Shown here in pieces: positions 8,412 through 17,614 of a stretch of 62,458 nucleotides of DNA. Source of the DNA: SIG424 sp045546695 (GTDB taxonomy: Bacteria > Bacillota > Clostridia > UBA1212 > UBA1255); assembly GCA_045546695.1 (NCBI GenBank), contig JAZQDE010000007.1, positions 1 to 62,458 of the forward strand, in the 5' to 3' direction. Under the pieces are notes generated by a model. It did not search any database, had not been told where the DNA came from, and saw only the letters and a program-made list of their open reading frames with translations. Made by a program: the position numbers and the translations under genes. Position 1 is the stretch's first letter, and every line of letters begins with the position of its first letter.

Positions 8412-9110
8412 ATGACAAAAAAAATAAAAAAAGTTTTAATCATATCTTTAGTTGCTATTTTTTCTACCTTGCTGGTCTTCGGGGCAAGTGTGCAGATACG
8501 TGAAAATATTGAAGAAGATTACACGGCGGTCCTGTCAAGAAGAGGGAGCACAGGCAGCGAAGTAATAAGCATACAGAAAAAATTAAAAACGTGGGGATAT
8601 TATAAGGGAAGTGTTGACGGTATATACGGGAGCCAGACAGAAAAAGCTGTAAGACTTTTTCAACAGAGAAATGGATTGAGTGTTGACGGTATTGCCGGTC
8701 CTGTGACATTAAAGGCGATGGGCATTTTTTCATCCTCGACGAACACTACGACAAATTCGAATCTTGAATTACTTGCAAGAGTTGTGTATGGAGAGGCAAG
8801 AGGCGAGCCATATACAGGGCAGGTGGCTGTTGCTGCCGTAATACTGAACAGAGTAGAAGATCCGCGTTTTCCAAAAACAATTGCAGGGGTAGTATATCAG
8901 GCGGGTGCTTTTGACGTCGTCAGCGATGGTCAGATAAATCTTACACCTGATGAGACTGCATACAAAGCGGCACGTGATGCCTTAAACGGATGGGATCCGA
9001 CATACGGATGCCTGTATTATTATAATCCCGCGACGGCGACCAGCAAATGGATATGGTCACTACCTGTATCGGTGAAAATAGGCAGACATGTTTTTTGCCA
9101 TGCAGCGTAA
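8412..9110 (+). CDS. sleB: SleB-like cell wall (cortex) hydrolase with peptidoglycan-binding domain
   Basis: Putative lytic transglycosylase of the SleB/CwlJ (Hydrolase_2) family, 232 residues. Seen: a signal/anchor at about residues 8-24; a PG_binding_1 domain (GSTGSEVISIQKKLKTWGYY to GIAGPVTLKAMG) at about 45-105; the catalytic domain from LLARVVYGEARGEPY, whose Glu is the expected catalytic acid, to the C terminus (IGRHVFCHA). In spore formers SleB degrades cortex at germination. Similar proteins also occur in non-sporulating Clostridia, so sporulation is not proven by this gene. Start ATG 8412 follows GAGGTG; a TTG at 8397 is less likely. Confidence 0.85.
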   Translation: MTKKIKKVLIISLVAIFSTLLVFGASVQIRENIEEDYTAVLSRRGSTGSEVISIQKKLKTWGYYKGSVDGIYGSQTEKAVRLFQQRNGLSVDGIAGPVTLKAMGIFSSSTNTTTNSNLELLARVVYGEARGEPYTGQVAVAAVILNRVEDPRFPKTIAGVVYQAGAFDVVSDGQINLTPDETAYKAARDALNGWDPTYGCLYYYNPATATSKWIWSLPVSVKIGRHVFCHAA

Positions 9111-9129
9111 CAGAAGGTATTATTCCATC

Positions 9130-9158
9130 TTGATATTCTGCTGATTTCGGTGTATACT
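9130..9158 (+). promoter_or_regulatory. Promoter for the P-loop protein gene
   Basis: TTGATA at 9130-9135, 17-base spacer, TATACT at 9153-9158. Confidence 0.75.
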
Positions 9159-9189
9159 TTAGCCATAATACAATTTGGAGGCGATAAAA

Positions 9190-9597
9190 ATGATAAGAGT
9201 ATTTTATGGCAAAAAAGGTACCGGCAAGACAAAGCATATGCTCGAAGCTGCTAACGCTTGTTCAAAGGAGACTAACGGTTCCGTAGTTTATATTGATGAC
9301 AGCAACGAACTGATGATGAAGTTATCTCACAAGATCAGATTTATTAATATATTAGATTACCCTGTTTATGGAGCAGAACCTTTCCTCGGATTCCTTTGCG
9401 GTGTTGTTTCACAGAATTACGACATTGAGACAATTTTTATCGATGGACTTACTTACATCGTTCATCAGACACCCGAATCACTCAAGACATTCTTTGAAGG
9501 CATCGAAAAGATTTCTGCAGAACACAACGCACATTTCTACATCAGTATCAATGGTGATGAAGCTAACACTCCTGATTTCATTGCAAAATATGTTTAA
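9190..9597 (+). CDS. Small P-loop NTPase-like protein of unknown function
   Basis: Not recognised as a named family. 135 residues with a Walker A-type motif GKKGTGKTK at residues 7-15 and a possible Walker B strand ETIFIDGLTYI near residue 86. No membrane segment or signal is visible. The length is enough for a single minimal nucleotide-binding fold. ATG 9190 is preceded by GGAG at a normal distance; a longer frame starting at 9175 lacks such a site. It is followed 20 bases later by priA and may be in its operon. Nucleotide binding is inferred only from the motif. Confidence 0.65.
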   Translation: MIRVFYGKKGTGKTKHMLEAANACSKETNGSVVYIDDSNELMMKLSHKIRFINILDYPVYGAEPFLGFLCGVVSQNYDIETIFIDGLTYIVHQTPESLKTFFEGIEKISAEHNAHFYISINGDEANTPDFIAKYV

Positions 9598-9617
9598 TAT
9601 AGGACAGTGATATTATC

Positions 9618-11876
9618 GTGCACGAACAAGATTATGTAGTAGGTGTGTACCTGCTGCAGAGCACAAACGAATTTGACATTGAATACAGCTACCTCGTAAA
9701 TATTGAGAGCGATTATGCCCACAAAATTAAACGAGGTAGTTTTGTTACTGTACCTTTTGGCAGGGCAAACAAACCTGTCCGGGCATTGGTCTGGTCAATT
9801 GATGGTAAGTCTCCGCAGACAACGCGAAGCAAGCTTAAATATGTCAGCGAACTTTGTGAAAATATACCGGCACTTGACGACAGGCAGCTTGATGTAGCCC
9901 GGCAGATACATGAGCACTTTTTCTGCACCGTGGGCGACGCTATAAAATGTTTCATATCAAAAGACGGATACAAAGCACGGACTGTCACAAAATTATCACT
10001 CGCAATATCACATGAAGAGGCTATTGAGGTGATAAACAGCAATAAGCTGAGGAATATAAAACAGATAGAGGCGCTGAGGCTTCTGATGGATACTCCTGCC
10101 GGACTCGAAAATAAGGAGATTATCAACATACTTGGTCTCAACTCTGACTCAACGGTAAAGACGCTCGTAAAAAGAGGTTATATCAGAACCGAAAAGACAG
10201 AAGAATCACCGGTGAAAAGAAATTTACCATCTCATAAAGGGATGAATACATACAGCGCCCACAAACTCAACGCAGAACAACAAAAAGCATATGATTTTAT
10301 ATTGCGACTTATAAATGCCGGCAAATTCTCAGAATGTCTTCTGCATGGCGTAACAGGCAGCGGCAAGACAGAAGTATATATGCAGATAATTGCCTATATA
10401 ATGGAAAAAGGGGGCAGTAGTCTCGTGTTGGTGCCTGAGATTGCACTTACCCCGCAGATGATAGCAAACTTCACTGCGAGATTCGGCGATACTGTGGCAG
10501 TTTTGCATAGCAGACTTACGGATGCGCAGAGAGGCGACCAGTGGCAACGCATCAGAAATAAAGAAGCCAGAATAGTAATTGGCACGAGATCGGCTGTGTT
10601 CGCACCGATAGATGACCTTAAGATTATTATAATAGATGAAGAACATGACGGCTCGTATTGCTCCGAAGAGGCAAACCCTCATTATACTGCAGCGGAAGTT
10701 GCACAAATGAGGGCAAAACAGACCGATTCAGTCATTTTATATGGTTCGGCAACTCCCTCAATAAAGACTTTTTACCGTGCGGTAAATCATGAGATATATT
10801 ATATGTCACTGAAAATGCGGGCAAACGAAAGGCCCCTTCCTCAATGTTATATTCTTGATATGAGACAAAAACGCATGGCAGGCAGTGAAAATACTATAAT
10901 CTGCTCAGACGTACGTAATGAGATTATTAAAAACTTTTCACAGGGTCTGCAGACGATGGTATTTGTTCATAGAAGGGGATACAGCGGGCAGGTGATATGC
11001 AAAGGCTGCGGCAAGACAATGAAATGCAAAAAATGCAGTGTCCCGATGACGTATCACGCACAAAGCAACAGGTTGATTTGCCATTATTGCGGCAATACTG
11101 TCGTAAAACCGGAAATTTGTCCTCAATGCGGCTCTGAACAGTTTGAAAACAAGAGTGTCGGCACGCAGATGATTTGCAACGAGCTTCAGGAGATGATACC
11201 GCAGGCGCGTATTCTGAGAATGGACGCAGACACGACAGCGACAAAAGACGGCCACAGTGCGATTCTTACAAAATTTGCGTCAGGGCAAGCGGACATACTC
11301 GTCGGCACGCAGATGATTGCAAAGGGACATGATTTTCCTAAAGTAACACTCGTTTGCATCCTGAATGCTGATTCGGTTATGAATATGGAAGATTATATGG
11401 CAAGCGAAAGAGCCTACCAGCTTTTCACCCAGGTGGCAGGCAGGAGCGGCCGCGCACAGGCGGCGGGAAAGGTGCTGATACAGGCATACGACGTAGATGC
11501 ATATCCACTCACGGCTGGAGCAAATGCTGATTATATGGAGTTCTATAAAAACGAAATTGCAGTCAGAAAAGGGCTCGATTTTCCTCCGTTTTGCAGCATG
11601 TGCACACTGAGATTCAGTGGATCAGACGATAAAAAAGTCTATATGCATGCAAAGGCGCAGATGATTAAATTGAAAGAATCTGTCCGGGAAGATGAGATGG
11701 ATACATGTCATATTCTGGGCCCGGCACGTGATACTGTGGTAAAAATTAACAAAAAATACAGATGGAATATAACAATTAAAGCAAATTCACGAGAAAAAAT
11801 ATTGCAAATTCTTCAAAGGTGGATTAATGTTAAGAAAAGCGGAAACAACATATCCGTTAATATAAAGTTTGAATAA
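9618..11876 (+). CDS. priA: Primosomal protein N' (replication restart helicase PriA)
   Basis: 3'-5' DNA helicase that reloads the replisome at stalled forks, 752 residues (usual about 730-810). Seen: the N-terminal DNA-binding region; Walker A HGVTGSGKTEVYMQ near residue 242; the DEEH box in DEEHDGSYCSEE; helicase motif GSATPS; and the embedded zinc-binding insertion with eight cysteines (CKGCGKTMKCKKC and CHYCG...CPQC) near residues 455-515, followed by motifs V and VI (QVAGRSGRA). The start is GTG 9618. The DEEHDGSY variant has Gly where DEEHDSSY is usual. It heads the conserved priA-def-fmt-rlmN block. Confidence 0.95.
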   Translation: MHEQDYVVGVYLLQSTNEFDIEYSYLVNIESDYAHKIKRGSFVTVPFGRANKPVRALVWSIDGKSPQTTRSKLKYVSELCENIPALDDRQLDVARQIHEHFFCTVGDAIKCFISKDGYKARTVTKLSLAISHEEAIEVINSNKLRNIKQIEALRLLMDTPAGLENKEIINILGLNSDSTVKTLVKRGYIRTEKTEESPVKRNLPSHKGMNTYSAHKLNAEQQKAYDFILRLINAGKFSECLLHGVTGSGKTEVYMQIIAYIMEKGGSSLVLVPEIALTPQMIANFTARFGDTVAVLHSRLTDAQRGDQWQRIRNKEARIVIGTRSAVFAPIDDLKIIIIDEEHDGSYCSEEANPHYTAAEVAQMRAKQTDSVILYGSATPSIKTFYRAVNHEIYYMSLKMRANERPLPQCYILDMRQKRMAGSENTIICSDVRNEIIKNFSQGLQTMVFVHRRGYSGQVICKGCGKTMKCKKCSVPMTYHAQSNRLICHYCGNTVVKPEICPQCGSEQFENKSVGTQMICNELQEMIPQARILRMDADTTATKDGHSAILTKFASGQADILVGTQMIAKGHDFPKVTLVCILNADSVMNMEDYMASERAYQLFTQVAGRSGRAQAAGKVLIQAYDVDAYPLTAGANADYMEFYKNEIAVRKGLDFPPFCSMCTLRFSGSDDKKVYMHAKAQMIKLKESVREDEMDTCHILGPARDTVVKINKKYRWNITIKANSREKILQILQRWINVKKSGNNISVNIKFE

Positions 11877-11892
11877 ACAGGCAGGGATGATT

Positions 11893-12366
11893 ATGGCTAT
11901 AAGAAAAGTAAGAACAGAAGAAGATGACGTTCTCAGAATAAAATGTAAAAAAGTTGCCGAGATAAACAGAGGCACACGCCAGCTGATCGGTGATATGTTC
12001 GAGACAATGTATGCGACAAACGGCGTAGGACTTGCGGCACCGCAGATTGGTGTTGTAAAAAGAATTGTTGTTATCGACGACACTGTAGGTCACAAAATGG
12101 CACTTATAAATCCTGAATTCACGCTCAAAGAAGGCGAGCAGGATTCCGACGAAGGTTGCCTCAGCCTGCCCGGTTTCCGCGGCAAAGTTAAAAGACCATA
12201 TAAGGTACAGGTAAAGGCTTTTGACGAGAACGGAGAGCCTGTTACAATAGATGCAGAAGGTTTCCTGGCTGTAATTTTATGCCATGAGATTGATCACCTT
12301 GACGGCATACTTTACAAAGATGTTGCCTTTTTGTACGAACCAATACCGCCGGAGGAAAAAGAATGA
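11893..12366 (+). CDS. def: Peptide deformylase
   Basis: Removes the N-formyl group from nascent proteins in a metal-dependent reaction. 157 residues. All three family motifs are visible: GVGLAAPQIG, EGCLSLPG (metal-binding Cys) and CHEIDHLDG (two His ligands and the catalytic Glu). ATG 11893 was chosen because CAGGG ends at 11886; ATG 11887 and a TTG at 11869 inside priA are alternatives. The stop codon overlaps the fmt start (ATGA at 12363), so the formylation and deformylation enzymes are translationally coupled. Confidence 0.95.
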   Translation: MAIRKVRTEEDDVLRIKCKKVAEINRGTRQLIGDMFETMYATNGVGLAAPQIGVVKRIVVIDDTVGHKMALINPEFTLKEGEQDSDEGCLSLPGFRGKVKRPYKVQVKAFDENGEPVTIDAEGFLAVILCHEIDHLDGILYKDVAFLYEPIPPEEKE

Positions 12367-13334
12367 GAATAGTATTTATGGGCACTCCTGACTTCTCAGT
12401 GCCCACATTGGAAATATTGACGCAGACGCACGACGTCGTATGCGTTGTTACGAAGGCTGACCGTCCTAAGGGCAGAGGCAAAGAAATGGCCTCTCCGCCT
12501 GTGAAAATTTTCACCGACGAACACAACCGACAGATTATGGCAGGTGAAAAGGAGGGCAGAATCATAGACATTATGCAGCCTGAGAGCTTCAAAGGCGACG
12601 CCCTGCCGCCGATTCTCGATAAACTCAGAAGCTACGACGCAGACGTTTTCGTGACAATATCTTACGGAAAAATTCTTCCGCAGGCTGTACTTGATATTCC
12701 AAGACTTGGATGTGTAAACGTACACGCAAGCCTGCTGCCGTCACTGAGGGGCGCGGCTCCTATCTGGCACAGCATAATAAACGGCGACAAACAGAGCGGC
12801 GTTACTACAATGATGACAGACAGCGGCATTGATACAGGCGACATGCTCCTTACACAGACTGTCGACATTGATGAAAACATGACGACAGGCGAGCTTCATG
12901 ATGCACTTGCGCAAATCAGCGGACCTGTACTCATAAAGACTCTTAAGCTCCTTGAAGAAGGCACGCTTGTGCCTGTAGCGCAAGACCACAGCAAAGCGAC
13001 TTACGCCGCTATGGTTGACAGACAGACAGGTCATATTGACTGGAATAAAACGGCAACAGAGATTCATAATCTTATAAGGGGCACAAATCCTTTCCCGTCT
13101 GCATACACGACAGATATAAGCGGCATGCGCGTGAAAATACACAAGAGCACTGTCTTTTCACCGGAAAGCAAATCGGCTAAGCTTCCCGGCACCGTTATAA
13201 AGGCTGACAAAGAAGGCATTGATGTTGTGACAGGCGAGGGAATATTGAGAATACTTGAGATTCAAAGCGACGGCGCAAAGAGAATGGCAGCAGGAGATTT
13301 TATTAATGGACACAAGGTTACGCAATTTACTTGA
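12363..13334 (+). CDS. fmt: Methionyl-tRNA formyltransferase
   Basis: Formylates initiator Met-tRNA using 10-formyltetrahydrofolate. 323 residues, full length, with an N-terminal Rossmann-like catalytic domain and a C-terminal OB-like domain. Seen: VNVHASLLPSLRGAAPI near residue 120 (catalytic Asn and His) and the catalytic Asp in MTDSGIDTGDML. The N-terminal MGTPDFSVPTLE is typical. It overlaps def by 4 bases and rlmN by 29 bases. Confidence 0.96.
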   Translation: MRIVFMGTPDFSVPTLEILTQTHDVVCVVTKADRPKGRGKEMASPPVKIFTDEHNRQIMAGEKEGRIIDIMQPESFKGDALPPILDKLRSYDADVFVTISYGKILPQAVLDIPRLGCVNVHASLLPSLRGAAPIWHSIINGDKQSGVTTMMTDSGIDTGDMLLTQTVDIDENMTTGELHDALAQISGPVLIKTLKLLEEGTLVPVAQDHSKATYAAMVDRQTGHIDWNKTATEIHNLIRGTNPFPSAYTTDISGMRVKIHKSTVFSPESKSAKLPGTVIKADKEGIDVVTGEGILRILEIQSDGAKRMAAGDFINGHKVTQFT

Positions 13335-14346
13335 TTATTCATTGGACGAACTGACGCAGGAGATAAAGGCATCAGGGATGCCGGCATTTCGTGCAAAACA
13401 GATTTACGGCTGGATATATCAGGGAAAAGATTTCGATGAAATGACAAATCTACCAAAAGATATGCGTACAAAGCTTGCTGAAAAGTATTCATCAGGCAAA
13501 TTGAAGATATTCAGAAAACTCACGTCAAAGCTCGACGGCACAATAAAATACCTTTTTGACACGGGCGACGGTAATCTCATAGAAAGTGTATTGATGAAAT
13601 ATAAATACGGATATACAGCGTGTATTTCATCACAGGTGGGCTGTAAAATGGGCTGCACGTTCTGCGCGTCTGCAAAATGCGGATTTATACGCAACCTCAC
13701 GCCGGGAGAGTGTCTCGGTCAGATTATTGGCATGAATGCCGACAATGGCATCACGATAACCAGAGTCGTAATAATGGGCATCGGCGAGCCGCTTGACAAC
13801 TACGACAATATTATTAAGTTCCTTCATCTGCTCAACAGTGAAGAAGGACTTAATATAAGCTACAGAAACATTTCTTTATCAACCTGCGGCCTTGCAGATA
13901 GAATAATTGACCTTGCAAAAGAGGATTTGCCCATTACGCTTTGCATTTCACTTCATAACCCTATAGACGAGCAAAGGTCGCTTATCATGCCTGTCAACAG
14001 GAAATACGCACTTGACAAATTGCTTGATGCGTGTAATATTTATAGATTGAGAACGAATCGTCGCATAACGTTTGAATATGCGTTGATTAAAGGTGTCAAT
14101 GATTCACCGGAGCATGCCACCCGGTTGGTGAATCTGATAAAGGGTATTCTCTGCCATGTGAATCTGATACCTGTAAATGAAGTAAGTGATACAGGATACG
14201 TTACTGTAGACAAAGACGCTGTTGAAAAGTTCAAAGGACTTCTGGAAAAAGATGGTATAAACGTTACGGTAAGGCGTTCTTTGGGAAGGGATATTGAAGC
14301 AGCCTGTGGGCAGCTCAGACGAAGTGCGATAAACGGAGAAGAGTAA
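13306..14346 (+). CDS. rlmN: 23S rRNA (adenine2503-C2)-methyltransferase, radical SAM
   Basis: Methylates A2503 of 23S rRNA (and A37 of some tRNAs) by a radical SAM mechanism. 346 residues. Seen: the 4Fe-4S motif C-x3-C-x2-C in CKMGCTFCAS near residue 110, preceded by SSQVG; the methyl-carrying second Cys in RDIEAACGQL near the C terminus; and the GIGEPLDNYDN SAM-binding region. ATG 13306 was chosen for the AGGAG at 13292-13296; it lies inside the end of fmt. In many Bacillota rsmB lies between fmt and rlmN; it is absent here. Confidence 0.95.
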   Translation: MDTRLRNLLDYSLDELTQEIKASGMPAFRAKQIYGWIYQGKDFDEMTNLPKDMRTKLAEKYSSGKLKIFRKLTSKLDGTIKYLFDTGDGNLIESVLMKYKYGYTACISSQVGCKMGCTFCASAKCGFIRNLTPGECLGQIIGMNADNGITITRVVIMGIGEPLDNYDNIIKFLHLLNSEEGLNISYRNISLSTCGLADRIIDLAKEDLPITLCISLHNPIDEQRSLIMPVNRKYALDKLLDACNIYRLRTNRRITFEYALIKGVNDSPEHATRLVNLIKGILCHVNLIPVNEVSDTGYVTVDKDAVEKFKGLLEKDGINVTVRRSLGRDIEAACGQLRRSAINGEE

Positions 14347-14347
14347 T

Positions 14348-15085
14348 TTGATAGTGAATTTTTGCACTAAGACAGATATTGGTAACAAACGTAGCGCAAA
14401 TCAGGATTTCTGCGGATATCATGTTGCGGACAAATACGAGATTGCCTTCTTTTTCGTCGCTGACGGCATGGGTGGACATAATGCAGGTGAGATAGCAAGT
14501 TCTATTGCTGCAATTACGTTTATTGATGCATCAAAGGATTTCTTCGATATTGACAGCCCTTCCGGTCTCGAGAGATTTATTACACATACTGTAAAAAAAG
14601 CAAATATTCTTATATGTCGCAGAGCTCAGGAAAATCCCGACCTGAAAGGCATGGGAACGACTTTCGTTGCCGCAGCTGTGACTAATGACTTTTTCATGAT
14701 TGCAAACGTAGGTGATTCAAGAGCTTATCTTATTGATGAAAAACAGATAAGTCAGATTACGAAGGATCACTCTTATGTACAGTATCTTGTTGAGCAAGGG
14801 CTGATTGATGAAGTTCAGGCCCAGGCACATCCGCGTAAAAATGAAATAACAAGAGCCCTCGGAGCAGGGGAAGAGGTCGACGTAGATATTTTCACAGGTA
14901 AATACGAACGGGGAAAATATTTACTACTCTGCTCAGACGGTCTTACGAATATGATTACAAATGATGATATACACAAGAGCGTTACGGAATGCGATGATGT
15001 TTATTCTGCTTGCAATGATTTGATTAAAAAGGCAAATGATGCGGGTGGAACGGACAATATTTCGGTTGCGCTCATTAAGTTATGA
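14348..15085 (+). CDS. prpC: PP2C-type protein serine/threonine phosphatase (Stp/PrpC)
   Basis: Dephosphorylates substrates of the neighbouring Ser/Thr kinase. 245 residues, usual length. Metal-binding and PP2C motifs are all visible: FFVADGMGGHNAGE, GMGTTFVAA, NVGDSRAYL, LLCSDGLTNM and GGTDNISVALI. The start is TTG 14348 or GTG 14354, with GGAGAAGAG just upstream inside the rlmN end; the choice is uncertain. It lies directly before the PASTA kinase, the standard Bacillota pairing. Confidence 0.92.
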   Translation: MIVNFCTKTDIGNKRSANQDFCGYHVADKYEIAFFFVADGMGGHNAGEIASSIAAITFIDASKDFFDIDSPSGLERFITHTVKKANILICRRAQENPDLKGMGTTFVAAAVTNDFFMIANVGDSRAYLIDEKQISQITKDHSYVQYLVEQGLIDEVQAQAHPRKNEITRALGAGEEVDVDIFTGKYERGKYLLLCSDGLTNMITNDDIHKSVTECDDVYSACNDLIKKANDAGGTDNISVALIKL

Positions 15086-15106
15086 TGAAATGTGAGGAAA
15101 TATATT

Positions 15107-17614
15107 GTGATTCACGATGCATACGAAGGAAAATTTTTAAATGACAGATACAAGCTTTTGTCAAAAATCGGCTGCGGTGGCATGTCGGTAGTGTACAAGG
15201 CAAAGGACGCTGAAGCAGAGCGTTTTGTAGCTGTGAAAATTTTAAAAGAAGAATTCTGCAATGATGAAGATTTTATAAGAAGATTCAATAATGAGGCAAA
15301 TGCTGCCAAAAAGCTGTCGCATCCATATATTGTTGAGATTTATGACGTTGGTTGTGACGGAGACATACATTACATCGTAATGGAGCTTATTGAGGGCATT
15401 ACTCTCAAAGATTATATTGTAGCAAAACATTCTCTGAAGTGGAGAGATACCCTTAATATAACCGGTCAGATACTGACTGCTCTTGATCATGCACACGAAC
15501 ATAAAATAATTCACAGAGATATTAAGCCACAGAATATAATGCTGACACCCGGCGGTGTTGTAAAGCTGGCAGATTTTGGTATTGCAAAGGCAGTATCCGG
15601 TGCCACAAAATCAGCCACTCCGGACAGTGCGGGCAGTGTTCATTACCTTTCACCGGAACAGGCAAGAGGCGGATTTGTAGACGAGAGAACAGACATATAT
15701 TCAACCGGTATTATGATGTTTGAGATGGTAACAGGCACAGTACCATACGATGGAGATTCACACGTATCTATAGCACTTAAACACATTGACGGTAAAATAA
15801 CACCTCCTCACGAGATTGATCCCGGTATTCCGAGAGGTGTCAGTGACCTGATCGTTCTTGCAACGAAAAAGGATCCTGCTATGAGATTCCAGTCGGCAAA
15901 AGATATGCTTCTCAGACTGGAAAAAGTACTTAATGCTCCTTACACGTCATTTTTAAATACTGTCCCGACGATTCACGACGTAAAGACAGAGCCTGTGAAC
16001 ATAACTGAAGAGGATATAAAAGGTAAAGATACTCCGGCTGAAATATCCGACGATGCATTTATTGATGACGATGACTTTTTTGACGATTCAGAAGATGTAG
16101 AGGTAGAAAATATTTCAAAACCGGTTGCAGTGTCAGCTGCTCCCGAAGATACCGGTGCGGTTGAAAATGAGCCTTATGAATATTACGAAGAAGAGCCTGC
16201 TCCGACTGAATTCAGCGTACGTAATATTGTTTTTGCGACGATTACTTACGCGATTGCCATAATAGTTGGTATTGTAGGTATTTATTTTATTCACAACCGT
16301 TATCAGGCGGCAAAGGACAATATTATTCAGTTTGTTGACACAAAGGTATATCTGCAGGACTATTCCGGAATGCAGGTATCTGCTGTAGAGGCAGCTCTGG
16401 CAGAATATGACGTAAACGTAGACAAGGTTCTTGTCGAGACAGATAAATATCCGAGCGGATACATTATCAGCCAGGATTTACCAAAGGGTACTGAACTTAA
16501 GAGTAACCTGAGAATTACTTTTGAAGTTTCAAGTGTAGAGGGTTCGTTTGTGCTTGAGGACTATTCTTCTTCAAAGAGAGATTACAAGGAGATTGGCAGC
16601 CAGCTTGAAGCAAACGGTGCAGTTGTCACTTATAAATCTGTATACAGTAGCAAAGTAAACGATACTCTTGTTGTTCGTACAAGTCCCAAGGCTGGTTCAA
16701 TTATCAATCCCGGCACAGAAGTTATTATTTATTACAGTGCAGGCACGATGTACTCATACGTTAACGTACCTGACCTTACCGGTATGACGCTTGAAGAGGC
16801 AAAAGCAGCTCTTGAGAAAATTAATCTTAAATTGGGCGTTGTATTCCCTGAACCGGGATCAATTGTCGATGGATTGTATTCTACACCTGTGATTGCCACA
16901 CCTACGCCTACGATTGACCCGAATGCTACTCCGGGTACAGAACCATCTGCTACAACCGGTACGGATATTACACCGGAGACAAGTATTACTCCGGATGCGA
17001 ATATAACTCCCGAGGCAAGTGTAAATCCTCCCGAGGCTACTCCGGACAGCGACGTTCCTGTAGTGCTTACTCAACCGACTGACACACCGGAGGCACCTGC
17101 TACACCGGGTATAGACGAGACTCCGGGTGCGGATGTGACTCCCGGTATAGACGAGACTCCGGGTGCAGATGTGACTCCCGGTATAGACGAGACTCCGGGG
17201 GCAGATGCTACACCGGAAATAACACCGACTCCTACACCCACACCAACCCTTGCTTCACTGACAGTTGTCGGACAATATCCCGGTGCTTACCAGACTGTGT
17301 TGGCGAATGAGACAGTTCACGTATTTTTCTACCATGATATGTCATTGCTCACACAGTACAAGACAGTATCTATAGAGGATCCTATGATGGCAGGTTTTGC
17401 TTCGTATTATATCTATGCAGAAGTAGAAGACCACGAAGGCACAAAATCATTCCCACTTGGTGGCGGCGCAGTTGTTGAAGCAGGTAAGTTCCCACTTCAG
17501 TTCAACGTACCGGTATCTGTTCTGGGAGAACCTACAAAAATAAGTATTTATGTTGGTGCGAATGCAATTACGGCACAGTTGTATGAGATAAAGTATGTGT
17601 ATGCAGGCTATTAA
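15107..17614 (+). CDS. prkC: PASTA-domain Ser/Thr protein kinase (PrkC/StkP family)
   Basis: Membrane kinase sensing cell wall fragments, about 835 residues. Order: cytoplasmic kinase (VAVKILKEE lysine, catalytic HRDIKPQNIML, DFGIAKA, SVHYLSPEQARGG activation segment) at about residues 10-275; acidic linker; one membrane segment (IVFATITYAIAIIVGIVGIY) near 375-400; about three PASTA-like repeats; a Thr/Pro-rich stretch with a 12-residue tandem repeat; and an extra C-terminal extracellular domain of about 125 residues, unusual for the family. GTG 15107 follows GAGGAAA; GTG 15092 is an alternative. It overlaps rsgA by 20 bases. Confidence 0.93.
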   Translation: MIHDAYEGKFLNDRYKLLSKIGCGGMSVVYKAKDAEAERFVAVKILKEEFCNDEDFIRRFNNEANAAKKLSHPYIVEIYDVGCDGDIHYIVMELIEGITLKDYIVAKHSLKWRDTLNITGQILTALDHAHEHKIIHRDIKPQNIMLTPGGVVKLADFGIAKAVSGATKSATPDSAGSVHYLSPEQARGGFVDERTDIYSTGIMMFEMVTGTVPYDGDSHVSIALKHIDGKITPPHEIDPGIPRGVSDLIVLATKKDPAMRFQSAKDMLLRLEKVLNAPYTSFLNTVPTIHDVKTEPVNITEEDIKGKDTPAEISDDAFIDDDDFFDDSEDVEVENISKPVAVSAAPEDTGAVENEPYEYYEEEPAPTEFSVRNIVFATITYAIAIIVGIVGIYFIHNRYQAAKDNIIQFVDTKVYLQDYSGMQVSAVEAALAEYDVNVDKVLVETDKYPSGYIISQDLPKGTELKSNLRITFEVSSVEGSFVLEDYSSSKRDYKEIGSQLEANGAVVTYKSVYSSKVNDTLVVRTSPKAGSIINPGTEVIIYYSAGTMYSYVNVPDLTGMTLEEAKAALEKINLKLGVVFPEPGSIVDGLYSTPVIATPTPTIDPNATPGTEPSATTGTDITPETSITPDANITPEASVNPPEATPDSDVPVVLTQPTDTPEAPATPGIDETPGADVTPGIDETPGADVTPGIDETPGADATPEITPTPTPTPTLASLTVVGQYPGAYQTVLANETVHVFFYHDMSLLTQYKTVSIEDPMMAGFASYYIYAEVEDHEGTKSFPLGGGAVVEAGKFPLQFNVPVSVLGEPTKISIYVGANAITAQLYEIKYVYAGY
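17105..17212 (+). repeat. Three 36-bp tandem repeats inside prkC
   Basis: Units 17105-17140, 17141-17176 and 17177-17212 encode PGIDETPGADVT, PGIDETPGADVT and PGIDETPGADAT. They are nearly identical at DNA level, including third codon positions, which indicates recent expansion. They lengthen the extracellular Thr/Pro stalk. Confidence 0.95.

Noticed and set aside
8412..9110. SleB-like gene as proof of sporulation
   Set aside because: Such hydrolases occur in non-spore formers, yabP/yabQ are missing after rqcP, and no dedicated sporulation gene is in the window.
10329..11255. Several minus-strand frames of 63-125 residues inside priA
   Set aside because: They mirror conserved priA codons, have no ribosome binding site and no recognisable domain.
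17101..17212. CRISPR array
   Set aside because: The 36-bp units are directly adjacent with no spacers and encode an in-frame PGIDETPGADVT repeat.
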